64,000 nt of DNA from Peptococcaceae bacterium BICA1-7 (lineage in GTDB: Bacteria > Bacillota > Desulfotomaculia > Desulfotomaculales > Desulfocucumaceae). The notes beneath the pieces are model-generated. The model did not search any database. It was given only the letters and a program-made list of their open reading frames with translations, and was not told where the DNA came from. The stretch spans positions 310,001-374,000 of the forward strand of contig JUEB01000026.1 of the NCBI GenBank assembly GCA_000802095.1, given 5' to 3'. The translations under genes were made by a program, and so were the position numbers. Of the stretch, positions 18,376 to 27,465 are shown one piece after another; positions within the stretch are counted from its first letter, which is position 1, and each line of letters starts with the position of its first letter.

Positions 18376-19017
18376 TCAGTATAAGCCCTTGGAAGGGCAC
18401 AGCTCAGCCAGGGAGCATTCCCCGCAAAGAGGGCTGCGGGCCCTGCAAACCCTGCGGCCGTGAAATATCAGGCAGTGGTGCATGACTCCCATCAGATCAG
18501 CCGAAATAAGGGCCGTCAAATCTTTTTCCACCGCCTCAGGTGTTTTCCCGGCAGACAGGCCAAGCCGGTGAGACACTCTGAATACATGGGTGTCCACCGG
18601 CATCACCGGAGCGCTAAAGGCAACGTTTAACACCACATTGGCAGTTTTTCTCCCTACTCCCGGAAGAGACTCCAGCTCATCCCGGGTTTTAGGAACCTCT
18701 GAGTGGTGGTTTTCCACCAGCAGCCTGCTGGCCTTAACAATATTTTTACTTTTATTTCTGTAAAGTCCCACTCCTTTTATCTCCCTGGCAAGCTCCTCTT
18801 CCTTAAGGCCGGCAAAATCTTCCGGAGAACTGTATATTTGAAACAATTTTTCTGTGACTTTATTAACCTGCCGGTCTGTGCACTGAGCAGAGAGCATTAC
18901 CGCCACCAGCAGCTGAAATGTGCTGCCAAAGCGCAGATCTGTGCTGGCGCCTGGATAAAGCCCGGATAGCAGCTCTATGATCCTTCTTTTTTGGGCCTTT
19001 GACAGGCGGCTGGTCAT
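18376..19017 (-). CDS. nth: Endonuclease III
   Basis: 213 residues. Base-excision repair glycosylase/AP lyase for oxidised pyrimidines. The helix-hairpin-helix LESLPGVGRKTANVVLNVAF contains the catalytic lysine and PVDTHVFRVSHRLGL the catalytic aspartate. The C terminus has the 4Fe-4S loop C-x6-C-x2-C-x5-C (CRARSPLCGECSLAELC). The stop codon TGA lies within the repeat-element end motif GCTTATACTGAAATTCT. Its start overlaps the CoA-binding protein gene by four bases, so the two are coupled. Confidence 0.96.
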   Translation of the reverse strand: MTSRLSKAQKRRIIELLSGLYPGASTDLRFGSTFQLLVAVMLSAQCTDRQVNKVTEKLFQIYSSPEDFAGLKEEELAREIKGVGLYRNKSKNIVKASRLLVENHHSEVPKTRDELESLPGVGRKTANVVLNVAFSAPVMPVDTHVFRVSHRLGLSAGKTPEAVEKDLTALISADLMGVMHHCLIFHGRRVCRARSPLCGECSLAELCPSKGLY

Positions 19018-19445
19018 GAAACTGTTTCTCCCAGGAGCCTGCGGTGCTCTACTTTTATACAGAGATCCATAACCATGATCACCCCCTGGTCTACTGCCGC
19101 TGAGGCAGCGCCCTCATCGATCACACCAAGCTGCGCCCATATACAAAGCGGCTTTATCTCCAGGGCCTCCTCCACCACTCCAGGCAGGTGGCTGCTCCTA
19201 CGAAACACATTTACTATATCTACCCTAAAGGGTATCGAGACAAGGTCTTTATATACTTTCTGTCCCAGTATCAGGTCCTCTGAAGGATTTACCGGCAGCA
19301 CCTGGTATCCTTGCCTTATAAGATATTCCGCCACCCGGTAGCTATCCCTCTCACTGTTTTTTGAAAGCCCGACCACGGCAATGTTTTTTGACCTTTTCAG
19401 CACGGACTTAATCTCGCTGTCAGCGGGGTTTTTAAACACAGTCAT
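19014..19445 (-). CDS. CoA-binding (YccU-like) protein
   Basis: 143 residues, the length of the small stand-alone CoA-binding Rossmann proteins. KNIAVVGLSKNSERDSYRVAEYLIRQGY and VLPVNPSEDLILGQKVYKDL match the family's nucleotide-binding turns, and IKPLCIWAQLGVIDEGAASA is the conserved C-terminal part. The role is poorly defined in the family (CoA or CoA-disulfide binding). The stop overlaps the nth start. Confidence 0.88.
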   Translation of the reverse strand: MTVFKNPADSEIKSVLKRSKNIAVVGLSKNSERDSYRVAEYLIRQGYQVLPVNPSEDLILGQKVYKDLVSIPFRVDIVNVFRRSSHLPGVVEEALEIKPLCIWAQLGVIDEGAASAAVDQGVIMVMDLCIKVEHRRLLGETVS

Positions 19446-19711
19446 TCTCCTCTCCTTTGTTTACAAAAAAATATTATCACCCTAAAGATGTTTTTTAAAG
19501 AACAAACCATGTATTTTATCTTTATCGGAAAGGAATAATATTTTTTGTTGTAAATTTTGTAAAGCAAATGTACAAAGCCCTATTAAGTCATATTTATCAA
19601 ATCTCCCGGTGATTATAATACCTGTTCCGATGGTAATAATAAAGAAATGATTGACGTTATAGTTCCGCTTGTATGGCGGTACAAACAAATATCACCAAGG
19701 AGGAGTGCCTC

Positions 19712-20428
19712 TTGACTTTATTTCTGCCCGTACTGATCGGGTCCGTCATTGTTCTGCTGTTAGCCCTGGTACTGTTTTACAGGCCGGCCTTTAAAACTGT
19801 AAAGGCTAGAAAGCCCGAGATATTGGCGGATACTCCCACCTTCGCTGAAGAATACTCAGTTGAGCTGGCTGAGCCGGTAAGGCCCAAAATATTAGATCCT
19901 GTGCCGGAACTACCCAGGTCTTACGGGATGGACCGACTGGTGCTTATGGTCAGGGACCCATACTGGCTGTATGCCTACTGGGAAATAACGGCCACCAAAA
20001 TGGATGAAATATCCTCCCAATTCAGCCCCGGGCTGTGGGAGTCCTCCAGGACAGTTTTAAGGGTTTATGACGTTACCGGCATAGATTTTAACGGAAATAA
20101 CGCCCTCTGTTCCTTTGACTGCAGCCTGGGCAGTAATACCGATGAGTGGTACATAAGCGTTCCGTCTGCCAACCGCACTTACTGTGTTGACATCGGAAGG
20201 GTACTGCCTGACGGTAGCTTTATAACAATATTGCGATCGAACCCGGTAACCACACCCAGAGATAGCCTGTCGGACAGGTTTGATGAAGAGTGGATGTGGA
20301 TTGAGGGCCTTTACTTTAGACAGCAAATGGGAGTTAGCTCTCCTCTTATTATCGAAGAGCTGGCTGAAAGAATGGGCAGACTACCCATCGGAATAAGCTC
20401 ACCCGGCTTTTACAACCCGCATGAATAA
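19712..20428 (+). CDS. DUF4912 domain protein with N-terminal membrane segment
   Basis: 238 residues from TTG 19712 (AAGGAGG 8 bases upstream). An N-terminal hydrophobic helix (FLPVLIGSVIVLLLALVLFY) anchors it; residues ~75-215 form a DUF4912 domain: DRLVLMVRDPYWLYAYWEIT, VLRVYDVTGIDF, EWYISVPSANRTYCVDIG. This domain is often found beside GH57 and sugar-nucleotide genes, as here, and is thought to be carbohydrate related; its biochemical role is unproven. A frame extending to 19673 exists but lacks a ribosome site. The next gene begins 28 bases later. Confidence 0.8.
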   Translation: MTLFLPVLIGSVIVLLLALVLFYRPAFKTVKARKPEILADTPTFAEEYSVELAEPVRPKILDPVPELPRSYGMDRLVLMVRDPYWLYAYWEITATKMDEISSQFSPGLWESSRTVLRVYDVTGIDFNGNNALCSFDCSLGSNTDEWYISVPSANRTYCVDIGRVLPDGSFITILRSNPVTTPRDSLSDRFDEEWMWIEGLYFRQQMGVSSPLIIEELAERMGRLPIGISSPGFYNPHE

Positions 20429-20456
20429 ATAAAATAGTACTTTTAGGAGGTCAAAT

Positions 20457-22040
20457 ATGCACACCGGCTACCTATGCCTTATACTGCATGCCCACCTTCC
20501 TTATGTGAGGCATCCCGAGCATGAGAATTTCCTCGAGGAAAGGTGGCTTTACGAGGCCATAACAGAGACCTATATTCCGCTAATAAATGCCTTTGAGCGC
20601 CTGACGGGTGAAAACATTCCTTTCAGGCTTACCATGAGCCTTTCACCCACTCTCATATCAATGCTTACCGACGGGCTTCTCCAGGAGCGATATATAAAGC
20701 ATATAGACAAACTGACTGAGCTTTCCGACAGAGAGTTGGATCGTACCCGCAACACTGCCTTCTACTCTTCAGCGCAGATGTACCAGAATCTTTTCCGTAG
20801 CTGCCGGGATACATTTTACCGATATGACAAAAATCTTGTTCAGGCCTTTAAAAAATTTCAGGATGCAGGCCGCCTGGAAATTATCACCTGTGGAGCCACT
20901 CATGGATTTCTGCCTCTAATGATGAATAAAAATGCCGTCCGGGCCCAGGTAAATACCGCCATCGAACTGCATACCAGGCACCTGGGCAGAAGGCCCGAAG
21001 GAATATGGCTGCCCGAGTGCGCCTATACCCCGGGAATAGATGCAATTCTGAAGGAAAGCGGCATAAAATTCTTTATTATGGACACCCACGGCATACTCTT
21101 CGCATCTCACAGGCCCAGGTACGGTGTATATGCGCCTATATTCTGCCCATCGGGGGTAGCCGCCTTTGGGAGGGACACAGAGTCTTCAAAACAGGTCTGG
21201 AGCTCTAACGAGGGTTATCCCGGCGACTATCAGTACAGGGAATTTTACCGGGACATCGGGCATGACCTGGACTTTGATTACATAAAGCCCTATATCCATC
21301 CGGATGGGATAAGGATTCATACAGGCATAAAATATTTTAGAATCACCGGGCGAACTGAACAAAAGGAGCCCTATGACCCGGTAGCCGCTATGGAAAAAGC
21401 GGCTACCCACGCCGGCAATTTTATGTTCAACAGAGAGGTTCAGGCCGATTATTTAAGCGGCCTCATGGACCGCCCGCCTATTATAGTGGCGCCCTATGAT
21501 GCCGAGCTTTTTGGCCACTGGTGGTTTGAGGGCCCGCAGTGGCTGGAGTTCCTTATTAAAAAAGTCCACTTTGATCAGGAAAAAATAGCTATGATTACCC
21601 CCGGGGACTACCTTAAGCTGCACGGCTACAACCAGGTGGCCACGCCCTGCGCCTCCAGTTGGGGCCATAAGGGTTACAACGAGGTCTGGCTGTGCGGTAA
21701 TAACGACTGGATATACAGGCATCTGCATGCAGCCTCGGACAGGATGGAATGGCTGGCCGGCCAGTTTTACAATGCAGATGGACGCCGGGTAAGGGCATTA
21801 AATCAGGCTGCCAGAGAGCTGCTGCTGGCACAGAGCAGTGACTGGGCCTTCATTATGAGCACCGGAACGATGACCGAATATGCCATTAGAAGGACCAAGA
21901 CACATCTTGACAATTTTATCCGCCTTTTTGACCAAATAAAGGAAGACCGAATAGATGAGGGAACCCTTCATTATCTTGAGTACAAAAACAATATTTTCCC
22001 GGATATTGACTTCAGGAGTTTTGGCGGAAAAATAGCGTAA
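20457..22040 (+). CDS. GH57 1,4-alpha-glucan branching enzyme
   Basis: 527 residues, typical of GH57 branching enzymes with their C-terminal DUF1957 helical domain. LILHAHLPYVRHPEHENFLEER is the N-terminal family signature; WLPEC (E187) holds the likely nucleophile and APYDAELFGHWWFEGP (D348) the likely acid/base; WGHKGYNEVWL is also conserved. It forms alpha-1,6 branches in glycogen-like polymer. Strong ribosome site TTAGGAGG. It pairs with DUF4912 upstream and converges on the sugar-nucleotide gene and the GT4 gene, forming an alpha-glucan cluster. Confidence 0.92.
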   Translation: MHTGYLCLILHAHLPYVRHPEHENFLEERWLYEAITETYIPLINAFERLTGENIPFRLTMSLSPTLISMLTDGLLQERYIKHIDKLTELSDRELDRTRNTAFYSSAQMYQNLFRSCRDTFYRYDKNLVQAFKKFQDAGRLEIITCGATHGFLPLMMNKNAVRAQVNTAIELHTRHLGRRPEGIWLPECAYTPGIDAILKESGIKFFIMDTHGILFASHRPRYGVYAPIFCPSGVAAFGRDTESSKQVWSSNEGYPGDYQYREFYRDIGHDLDFDYIKPYIHPDGIRIHTGIKYFRITGRTEQKEPYDPVAAMEKAATHAGNFMFNREVQADYLSGLMDRPPIIVAPYDAELFGHWWFEGPQWLEFLIKKVHFDQEKIAMITPGDYLKLHGYNQVATPCASSWGHKGYNEVWLCGNNDWIYRHLHAASDRMEWLAGQFYNADGRRVRALNQAARELLLAQSSDWAFIMSTGTMTEYAIRRTKTHLDNFIRLFDQIKEDRIDEGTLHYLEYKNNIFPDIDFRSFGGKIA

Positions 22041-22060
22041 GCAAAAAAAGCGGCCAATTA

Positions 22061-22114
22061 CAGAATTCTGAGTTCTGAGTTCTGTATTCCGACCGCATAG
22101 AAAAGCAGTATAAG
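22061..22114 (+). repeat. Intergenic repeat element, copy 5 (ATTCTGAATTCTG type)
   Basis: AGAATTCTGAGTTCTGAGTT, then TGTATTCCGACCGCATAG and AAAAGCAGTATAAG. The ATTCTGA(A/G)TTCTG core followed by TTCCGACC and an AGTATAAG end recurs at 24721, 44171, 50161 and 52336, and inverted at 49930. Confidence 0.8.
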
Positions 22115-22116
22115 TA

Positions 22117-22142
22117 AAGAGGCGGTTTTTAAACCGCCTCTT
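22117..22142. terminator. Bidirectional terminator between the branching enzyme and GMP/PMM genes
   Basis: A perfect 12-bp stem AAGAGGCGGTTT / AAACCGCCTCTT with a two-base loop. It lies after the converging stop codons and contains the TAA of the minus-strand gene at its edge. Confidence 0.85.
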
Positions 22143-24606
22143 AATTCATCATATTGCTTATTTTATCAACATAAAAGTCTGCCAGTGACTCGGCTATTTC
22201 CATAGTAGCCCCCTCACTGAATATGCGGCAGACCGGCTCTTCGGGGTCCGGAAGGACCAGTGCCCAGCCGTCTTTGTGAAATACCTTCACCCCGTCTAGG
22301 AGCTCCATTTCCCTTTCAGGCTCTTCTATTAATTTTCTTATTACAGTTCCCTTGGTCTCCCAGGGAACTGGAACCACCTTTTTATTCATATAAAAGGCCG
22401 GTATCTCGTCCACCAGATCTCCCAGACCAATACCCCGGCTGCGGGTGAAGGCCAGTATGCTTAAAAGTGACCCCAGGGCATCAAAGTGCAGCATAAATTG
22501 AGAATAAGACCCTTCCCCTTCAACACTGCCTTCCAGCGAAATAACCCGTTCAATAAAGTCCTGTACCCCTGTCTTTGTCCTGATTACCTTGCCACCGTAT
22601 ATTTGGGCCATTTTCTCTATGGTGTCGGGAGCAGTAACCGGCACAACCACCGGGCCTCCCTTTGTTTTAAAGACAATCAGGGCCGACAGGGCGGTAAGCA
22701 TGTCATCGCTGATAACCCTTCCCCTTTCATCAAGCAGTATCAGGCTGTCCCCGTTATGATCAAGAACGGCTCCGCCATCTGCCCCTCCCTGGACTACGGC
22801 CTCTGCCAGTTGGGGAAGCATCTCTCTGTATGCCTGCCAGCTCCTTGCCCTGCCCTTAAAATCAAAGTCTATGTTTTCGTGCGCTATCCCGGCAGAGTCA
22901 AGGGCAGGCCCTATGAACCTGTCAAGGTTTTTTCTGTCATAGGCGGTTATGATCTTTATTCCTTCCAATGCTTTATCCGGCCCCTTAACAGCCATTAGAA
23001 GTGAGCTGACATACTGGGCAGCCGTACCCCGGACATTCTCCAAAGGCATTACCCTGTCAGACGCCGCCCTTTTAAAATCTTCCCTGAACATTATATTCTC
23101 GACCTTGCGCTCTACTCCCCTGGAAATATTGCCGCCGCTCTTATTGATAAACACCATGGTAACCAGGTCTGTCCTGCGGGGGCACACCTTTACATGTACT
23201 CCTCCGTCCAGCTCCAGAGACTTAACTGCAAAGCGGTGCATTGGTGTTATTCCATCTCCCAGATCGGCCACCACGGCGCCAACAGACTGCATACCGCTTA
23301 TTACCGCCCTTTTGATCATCTGGGAGGCCGGATAGCTGTCAGAGCCGGCCGCCAGCCTTCCGCCCCGGCCCTGCACAGTGGCAAAGGACGCCGCTATCCT
23401 GGCGGCAAATTCCGGAGTAGTCTCAATATTGGCCAGCCCGGTGATTCCGTCAAGTCCGAATATCTTTTTGGGATAGCGGGTTCCCCATACTATACTGCTC
23501 TGTACGGTGGTGCCGGCCTCTATTACCTTGTGCGGCCAGACCTTTACATCAGGCTTTATAATACAGTTTTCCTTTATTACGGTATCGCTCCCTATAACAG
23601 CCCCCTCGTATATCCCGGATCCGTTCTGCACCTGTACCCGGGATCCCATAATGGCCCCCCGCAGCGCGGCGCCACTTCCTATATAGGCTCCGCTCCAGGC
23701 AATGCTGCGCTTTATTGTAGCTCTTTCACCCACGATGGAGTTGCTCCCCAGCACTGTAAATGAATCGATCCTGGCCTCTGCGCCTATTTTGCAATTTTCG
23801 CCGATAAAGGCCGGGCCCTTTATTATTGCTGAGTCGTCTATCTCCACCCCCGGGCTGGTGTACACACCTTCCTTCCACAAGGCCGGTATATTTATTTTTA
23901 CTTTCTCTGAAAGTGTGTCCAGATGAGCCTGAAGATACTGCTGAAGATTTCCTATATCACACCAGTATCCTTCCAGCACCACTCCGTTTATAGATTTTCC
24001 CTCTTTTAATAAAAGTGGAAAGAGGTCCTTGCTGAAATCAAAAATCTGTCCCTCTTCTATATAATCAAGAACCTGGGGTTCCAGCACATATATGCCGGTG
24101 TTCACAGTGTCACTAAAAACCTCACCCCACGAGGGCTTCTCTAAAAACTGGGTTATAGCCCCCTTCCTGTCGGTGATGACTACCCCGTACTCCAGGGGAG
24201 TGTCCACCCTTGTCAGCACCAGCGTAGCTACCGAGCCTTTTTCCCCGTGAAACTGGGTGGCCCTGGAAAGATCAAAATCAGTCAGGGCGTCCCCGCTTAT
24301 CACTATAAAGGTATCATCCAGAAAAGTGGCGGCGTTTTTAACGCTTCCAGCAGTTCCCAGGGGTGTCTCCTCAACATAATATCTCATGTTTACCCCGAAC
24401 TCCGACCCATTGCCAAAATAATCCCGTATGCTTTCCGGCATGTACTGCAGTGTCACGCCTATATCGGTGATGCCGTGTTTTTTTAAAAGCTCTACTATGT
24501 AAGCCATCATTGGCCTGTTCATAACAGGCACCATGGGCTTGGGGCGGTTGCAGGTAAGGGGCCTGAGCCTTGATCCCTCTCCACCGGCCATTATAATAGC
24601 TTTCAT
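22141..24606 (-). CDS. Sugar-1-phosphate nucleotidyltransferase / phosphomannomutase-like fusion
   Basis: 821 residues. Residues 1-235 are a nucleotidyltransferase ([34 protein letters not shown]). Residues ~245-375 are a left-handed beta-helix of hexapeptide repeats. Residues ~385-821 have the fold signature of phosphomannomutase. In that last part the catalytic T-x-S-H-N-P is replaced by VKVCPRRT (472-479), the metal loop DGDGDR by DHNGDS (616-621) and the G-E-x-S-G-H loop by GEGSYS, so mutase activity is doubtful. Annotated homologues are called mannose-1-phosphate guanylyltransferase/phosphomannomutase; GDP-mannose or ADP-/GDP-glucose supply for glucan synthesis is possible. It follows the GT4 gene region on the same strand as a separate unit. 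Confidence 0.88.
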   Translation of the reverse strand: MKAIIMAGGEGSRLRPLTCNRPKPMVPVMNRPMMAYIVELLKKHGITDIGVTLQYMPESIRDYFGNGSEFGVNMRYYVEETPLGTAGSVKNAATFLDDTFIVISGDALTDFDLSRATQFHGEKGSVATLVLTRVDTPLEYGVVITDRKGAITQFLEKPSWGEVFSDTVNTGIYVLEPQVLDYIEEGQIFDFSKDLFPLLLKEGKSINGVVLEGYWCDIGNLQQYLQAHLDTLSEKVKINIPALWKEGVYTSPGVEIDDSAIIKGPAFIGENCKIGAEARIDSFTVLGSNSIVGERATIKRSIAWSGAYIGSGAALRGAIMGSRVQVQNGSGIYEGAVIGSDTVIKENCIIKPDVKVWPHKVIEAGTTVQSSIVWGTRYPKKIFGLDGITGLANIETTPEFAARIAASFATVQGRGGRLAAGSDSYPASQMIKRAVISGMQSVGAVVADLGDGITPMHRFAVKSLELDGGVHVKVCPRRTDLVTMVFINKSGGNISRGVERKVENIMFREDFKRAASDRVMPLENVRGTAAQYVSSLLMAVKGPDKALEGIKIITAYDRKNLDRFIGPALDSAGIAHENIDFDFKGRARSWQAYREMLPQLAEAVVQGGADGGAVLDHNGDSLILLDERGRVISDDMLTALSALIVFKTKGGPVVVPVTAPDTIEKMAQIYGGKVIRTKTGVQDFIERVISLEGSVEGEGSYSQFMLHFDALGSLLSILAFTRSRGIGLGDLVDEIPAFYMNKKVVPVPWETKGTVIRKLIEEPEREMELLDGVKVFHKDGWALVLPDPEEPVCRIFSEGATMEIAESLADFYVDKISNMMN

Positions 24607-24720
24607 ATTTTTACATACTCCCTTCTATTTAATAGGGGCTGCTGCCCCTCGGGACTATAGCGTCCTCACCCCGCAAAGGCAAGGGGGAAAGAGGATGAAA
24701 CTACAAGGATTGCTCAACTC

Positions 24721-24780
24721 ATTCTGAATTCTGAATTCTGGGTTCTGGATTCCGACCAATAAGAATTTCAGTATTAGCAC
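24721..24780 (+). repeat. Intergenic repeat element, copy 6 (ATTCTGAATTCTG type)
   Basis: ATTCTGAATTCTGAATTCTG, then GGTTCTGGATTCCGACCAAT and AAGAATTTCAGTATTAGC. It abuts the 3' end of the GT4 gene at 24783. The preceding stretch 24607-24720 holds the ribosome site of the GMP/PMM gene and nothing else recognisable. Confidence 0.8.
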
Positions 24781-24782
24781 AT

Positions 24783-26054
24783 TTACGACGTTCTGGCAAA
24801 CAGTCTGGATACCCTGTCAAACAGGCCGCTGTCACGACCGGGGGAATCATACCAGGAAGCGCCCCTGCTATCATTTACCACATCAATATAGGTATCTCTG
24901 GTCTGCCTGGCAATCTCCAGCCAGTTGTATTGACTGCGGACCTTTTCGTATGCTTTTTGCTTCATATTCTCCGCCATGGTCCTGTCATTTAGCATCCATA
25001 TAACCATATCCGCCAGTGACTGGCTGTTGCCTGTATAGGCCATCAGCCCGTCCACACGATGCTGCACAATCTCACTGAGCCCTCCGGTGTCTGAAATAAT
25101 CACCGGGGCCCGGGCGGCCATGGCCTCCAGCGCCACAATTCCAAAAGGCTCATACAGGCTGGGAATCACTGCCGCATCCGCCCAGCTGTAGAGTGAGTTG
25201 CGCAGGCTGTCATTTACATACCCGGTAAAATATATCCTGTTGGCCACCCCGGTAGCAGCTGCCTGACTTCTCAAGCTGCTCTCATGGGGACCCTTCCCGG
25301 CAATTACAAATTTTGTGGAGGGACGGTATTTAAGTATGTGGGGAATGGCGTCTATCAGAACCTGAACGCCCTTCTCCCTGACCAGCCGACCCACATAAAG
25401 AACCAGTTGCTCATCCGGCGAGGCATAGTCACTACGGCTGAATTTGTTGTTTTTTATTCTGAAGCCCTCGATGTCCACCCCGTTGGGAATTATACTTAAC
25501 TTATCCTCCGGCACCTGGAACACATACTTAAGCTCGCCGTTCATATACTTGCTGCAGCAGATCACTTTCCAGGACTCGTAAATGCTCCACCACTCCACAT
25601 CACTTATATGTCTTTGCATATTGTTGTGCAGGCCGTAGTTCCTTCCATACTCGGTGGCGTGAATAGTGGTCACCAGCGGAACCCTGAAGGCATGCTTGAT
25701 GGCCCTGGAGGCAAAGGCCACCAGCCAGTCATGGCCATGTACAATGTGGAAGGCTCCCATATCGTTCATTACCGCCATGGCCTTCTCCAGCATGGCTATA
25801 TTAAGCTGGGTAACCCAGTGTACAAAGTCCAGGGAAGAGACGTTGTATGGGTATACCCTGTATATTCTCACCCCGTTTACAGTTTCAAACTCAGAAGCAT
25901 CTTTGCTGCCTATGGTGACCAGGTGCACCTCTTCGCCTATTTCAGCCAGCGCCCTGGTAAGGTCATAGACATGCTGGGCAAGTCCCCCCACGCTCTTGGG
26001 CGGATATTCCCAGGAGAGCATTAAAATCCTCAATTTACTCTTCCTCCCTGCCAA
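24783..26054 (-). CDS. GT4-family glycosyltransferase (glycogen-synthase-like)
   Basis: 423 residues. The N terminus RILMLSWEYPPKSVGGLAQH has the conserved K/G-x-G-G-L nucleotide-sugar loop of glycogen/starch synthase-like GT4 enzymes; YVGRLVREKGVQVLIDAI and VIPSLYEPFGIVALEAMAAR carry the E-x7-E donor site. It should transfer glucose (or mannose) from a nucleotide sugar. With the branching enzyme and nucleotidyltransferase nearby a role in alpha-glucan synthesis is likely, but the donor is not determined. A hairpin with a T run lies 27 bases upstream of its start. Confidence 0.88.
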   Translation of the reverse strand: MAGRKSKLRILMLSWEYPPKSVGGLAQHVYDLTRALAEIGEEVHLVTIGSKDASEFETVNGVRIYRVYPYNVSSLDFVHWVTQLNIAMLEKAMAVMNDMGAFHIVHGHDWLVAFASRAIKHAFRVPLVTTIHATEYGRNYGLHNNMQRHISDVEWWSIYESWKVICCSKYMNGELKYVFQVPEDKLSIIPNGVDIEGFRIKNNKFSRSDYASPDEQLVLYVGRLVREKGVQVLIDAIPHILKYRPSTKFVIAGKGPHESSLRSQAAATGVANRIYFTGYVNDSLRNSLYSWADAAVIPSLYEPFGIVALEAMAARAPVIISDTGGLSEIVQHRVDGLMAYTGNSQSLADMVIWMLNDRTMAENMKQKAYEKVRSQYNWLEIARQTRDTYIDVVNDSRGASWYDSPGRDSGLFDRVSRLFARTS

Positions 26055-26080
26055 TGAAATTTGTTCCTTTTTATTCCCTA

Positions 26081-26103
26081 TTAAAAAACCGCCGTACCGG
26101 CGG
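26081..26103 (-). terminator. Hairpin with T run just upstream of the GT4 gene
   Basis: CCGCCG-GTA-CGGCGG followed by TTTTTTAATAG on the minus strand. It is a textbook intrinsic terminator placed in the leader of the GT4 gene. Either it ends a short upstream transcript or it is an attenuator. A 15-codon frame (IAELIQQFLEQNE, minus strand ~26175-26130) with GAGGATAA before it lies just upstream; no usual start codon is present. Confidence 0.75.
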
Positions 26104-26245
26104 AGCCGCCATACTGATATCTCTTTTTCAGCAGATTATCCTTTACTCATTCTGCTCCAGGAATTGTTGTATCAATTCGGCAATATTTATTATCCTCGAA
26201 AATTCCCTTTTTTATGCAATTTTTACCTGATAAAATGCTTGGTGA

Positions 26246-26273
26246 AATAGAAAAGCCGCCTACATTGGCGGCT
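26246..26273 (-). terminator. Terminator of the cobalt/cobD operon
   Basis: AGCCGCC-AATGTA-GGCGGCT (26267-26273 with 26254-26260) is followed by TTTCTATTT on the minus strand. It lies about 90 bases past the cobD stop codon. Confidence 0.85.
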
Positions 26274-26364
26274 GCTCCCTGACACAGTAAATTACTTTAT
26301 GTTAACTTAATTATTCCCTGGGCTAAATTAAAAAAATACATATGGAACCTAAAATGATTCCTTT

Positions 26365-27441
26365 TTATCCTGAAACAACCTCTCCAAGAGCCCTTAACAG
26401 CCTGTCATTTTCCTCTCTGAGCCTCACCGCCACCCGTATACAGGGTGATTCCAGGCCTTTAAAGTTTGAGCAGTTCCTTACCAGTATACCTCTCCTGCCC
26501 ATTTTCTCCACCAGTTCTCCAGTGGTCATGCCGGTGCCGGTGATATCCACCAGCAGAAAATTGGCCTCCGAGGGGTAGGGCTCAAGTCCGGGCAGACAAG
26601 ATAGGGCGGAAAACAAATAGCTTCTTTCCTCACGTATCGCTTCAAGGGTGTCGGACATGTGCCTGACGTCCCTTAAGGCCGCCTCCCCGGCGGCAATGGC
26701 CAGAGCGTTAACACTCCACGGGTCCTTGGACTTCTTCAGAAGTCCTATGGTTTCTTGTGAGGACACGGCGGCGCCCAGCCTCAGACCCGGTATACCAAAA
26801 AATTTGGTCATTGAGTATAGAATCACCAGCCCAGGCGTTCCACCGGCCATATTCATAAGACTTTTTTCAGAGCGGCCCTCCACAAAATCAATAAAGGCCT
26901 CATCCACTATTACAGTTGAGCCGGATTTCTTTGAAGCTTCAAGGACCGGCAGCAGAGATTCCCGGCTAAAAGCCCGCCCGGTGGGATTATTGGGATTGCA
27001 TATAAACACCGCGTCGTATCCGTCCATCTGCGCGGCCAATTCACCGGGGCTGTGCCTATAGCCCGCGAAGGTTACGGCTCCTCCGGAGGCCTCCACGGCT
27101 GCGGCATATTCACTGAAGGTGGGTGCTGCCACCAGGGCCCTTTTTATATTAAGGGTCCGGGGAAGGGCATAAATAAGCTCCGCCCCGCCATTGCCCAGCA
27201 GCAGGTTTTCCCTTTCCACACCCAGGTGGCCCGCCAGAAGCGCGGGCAGGTTACCGCAGTCCGGGTCTGGGTAGTGTTTTATTTTCCACAGCTCTTCCTC
27301 TATGGCCCCGTATACTTTGGGGGAAGGCCCCAGTGGGTTTATACTGGCGCTGAAGTCAACAATCTCTTTCTCGTAAAGTCCATATTTTTGGGCGGCCCTG
27401 GCAATATTACCGCCGTGCTCATATTTATCAAGAGGTCTCAC
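26365..27441 (-). CDS. cobD: L-threonine-O-3-phosphate decarboxylase-like aminotransferase
   Basis: 358 residues, fold type I PLP enzyme. It starts with YEHGGNIARAAQKYGL and DFSASINPLGPSPKVY, the hallmark of CobD/CobC proteins as opposed to HisC. PLP contacts: CNPNNPTGRAFS, IVDEAFIDF and YSMTKFFGIPGLRLG with the PLP lysine. It makes (R)-1-amino-2-propanol phosphate for the lower-ligand arm of cobalamin. GTG start behind GGAG. It is the last gene of the cbiMNQO operon, which is under a cobalamin riboswitch, supporting CobD rather than histidine synthesis (a true hisC lies at 60873). Confidence 0.9.
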   Translation of the reverse strand: MRPLDKYEHGGNIARAAQKYGLYEKEIVDFSASINPLGPSPKVYGAIEEELWKIKHYPDPDCGNLPALLAGHLGVERENLLLGNGGAELIYALPRTLNIKRALVAAPTFSEYAAAVEASGGAVTFAGYRHSPGELAAQMDGYDAVFICNPNNPTGRAFSRESLLPVLEASKKSGSTVIVDEAFIDFVEGRSEKSLMNMAGGTPGLVILYSMTKFFGIPGLRLGAAVSSQETIGLLKKSKDPWSVNALAIAAGEAALRDVRHMSDTLEAIREERSYLFSALSCLPGLEPYPSEANFLLVDITGTGMTTGELVEKMGRRGILVRNCSNFKGLESPCIRVAVRLREENDRLLRALGEVVSG

Positions 27442-27465
27442 ATTGGTCTCCTTTCGAAAGCCTGT

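Noticed and set aside
18119-18400. 93-codon minus-strand frame with repeated peptide motifs
   Set aside because: It is an open frame created by the tandem DNA repeat; no ribosome site, and it overlaps the nth end and the trmL leader.
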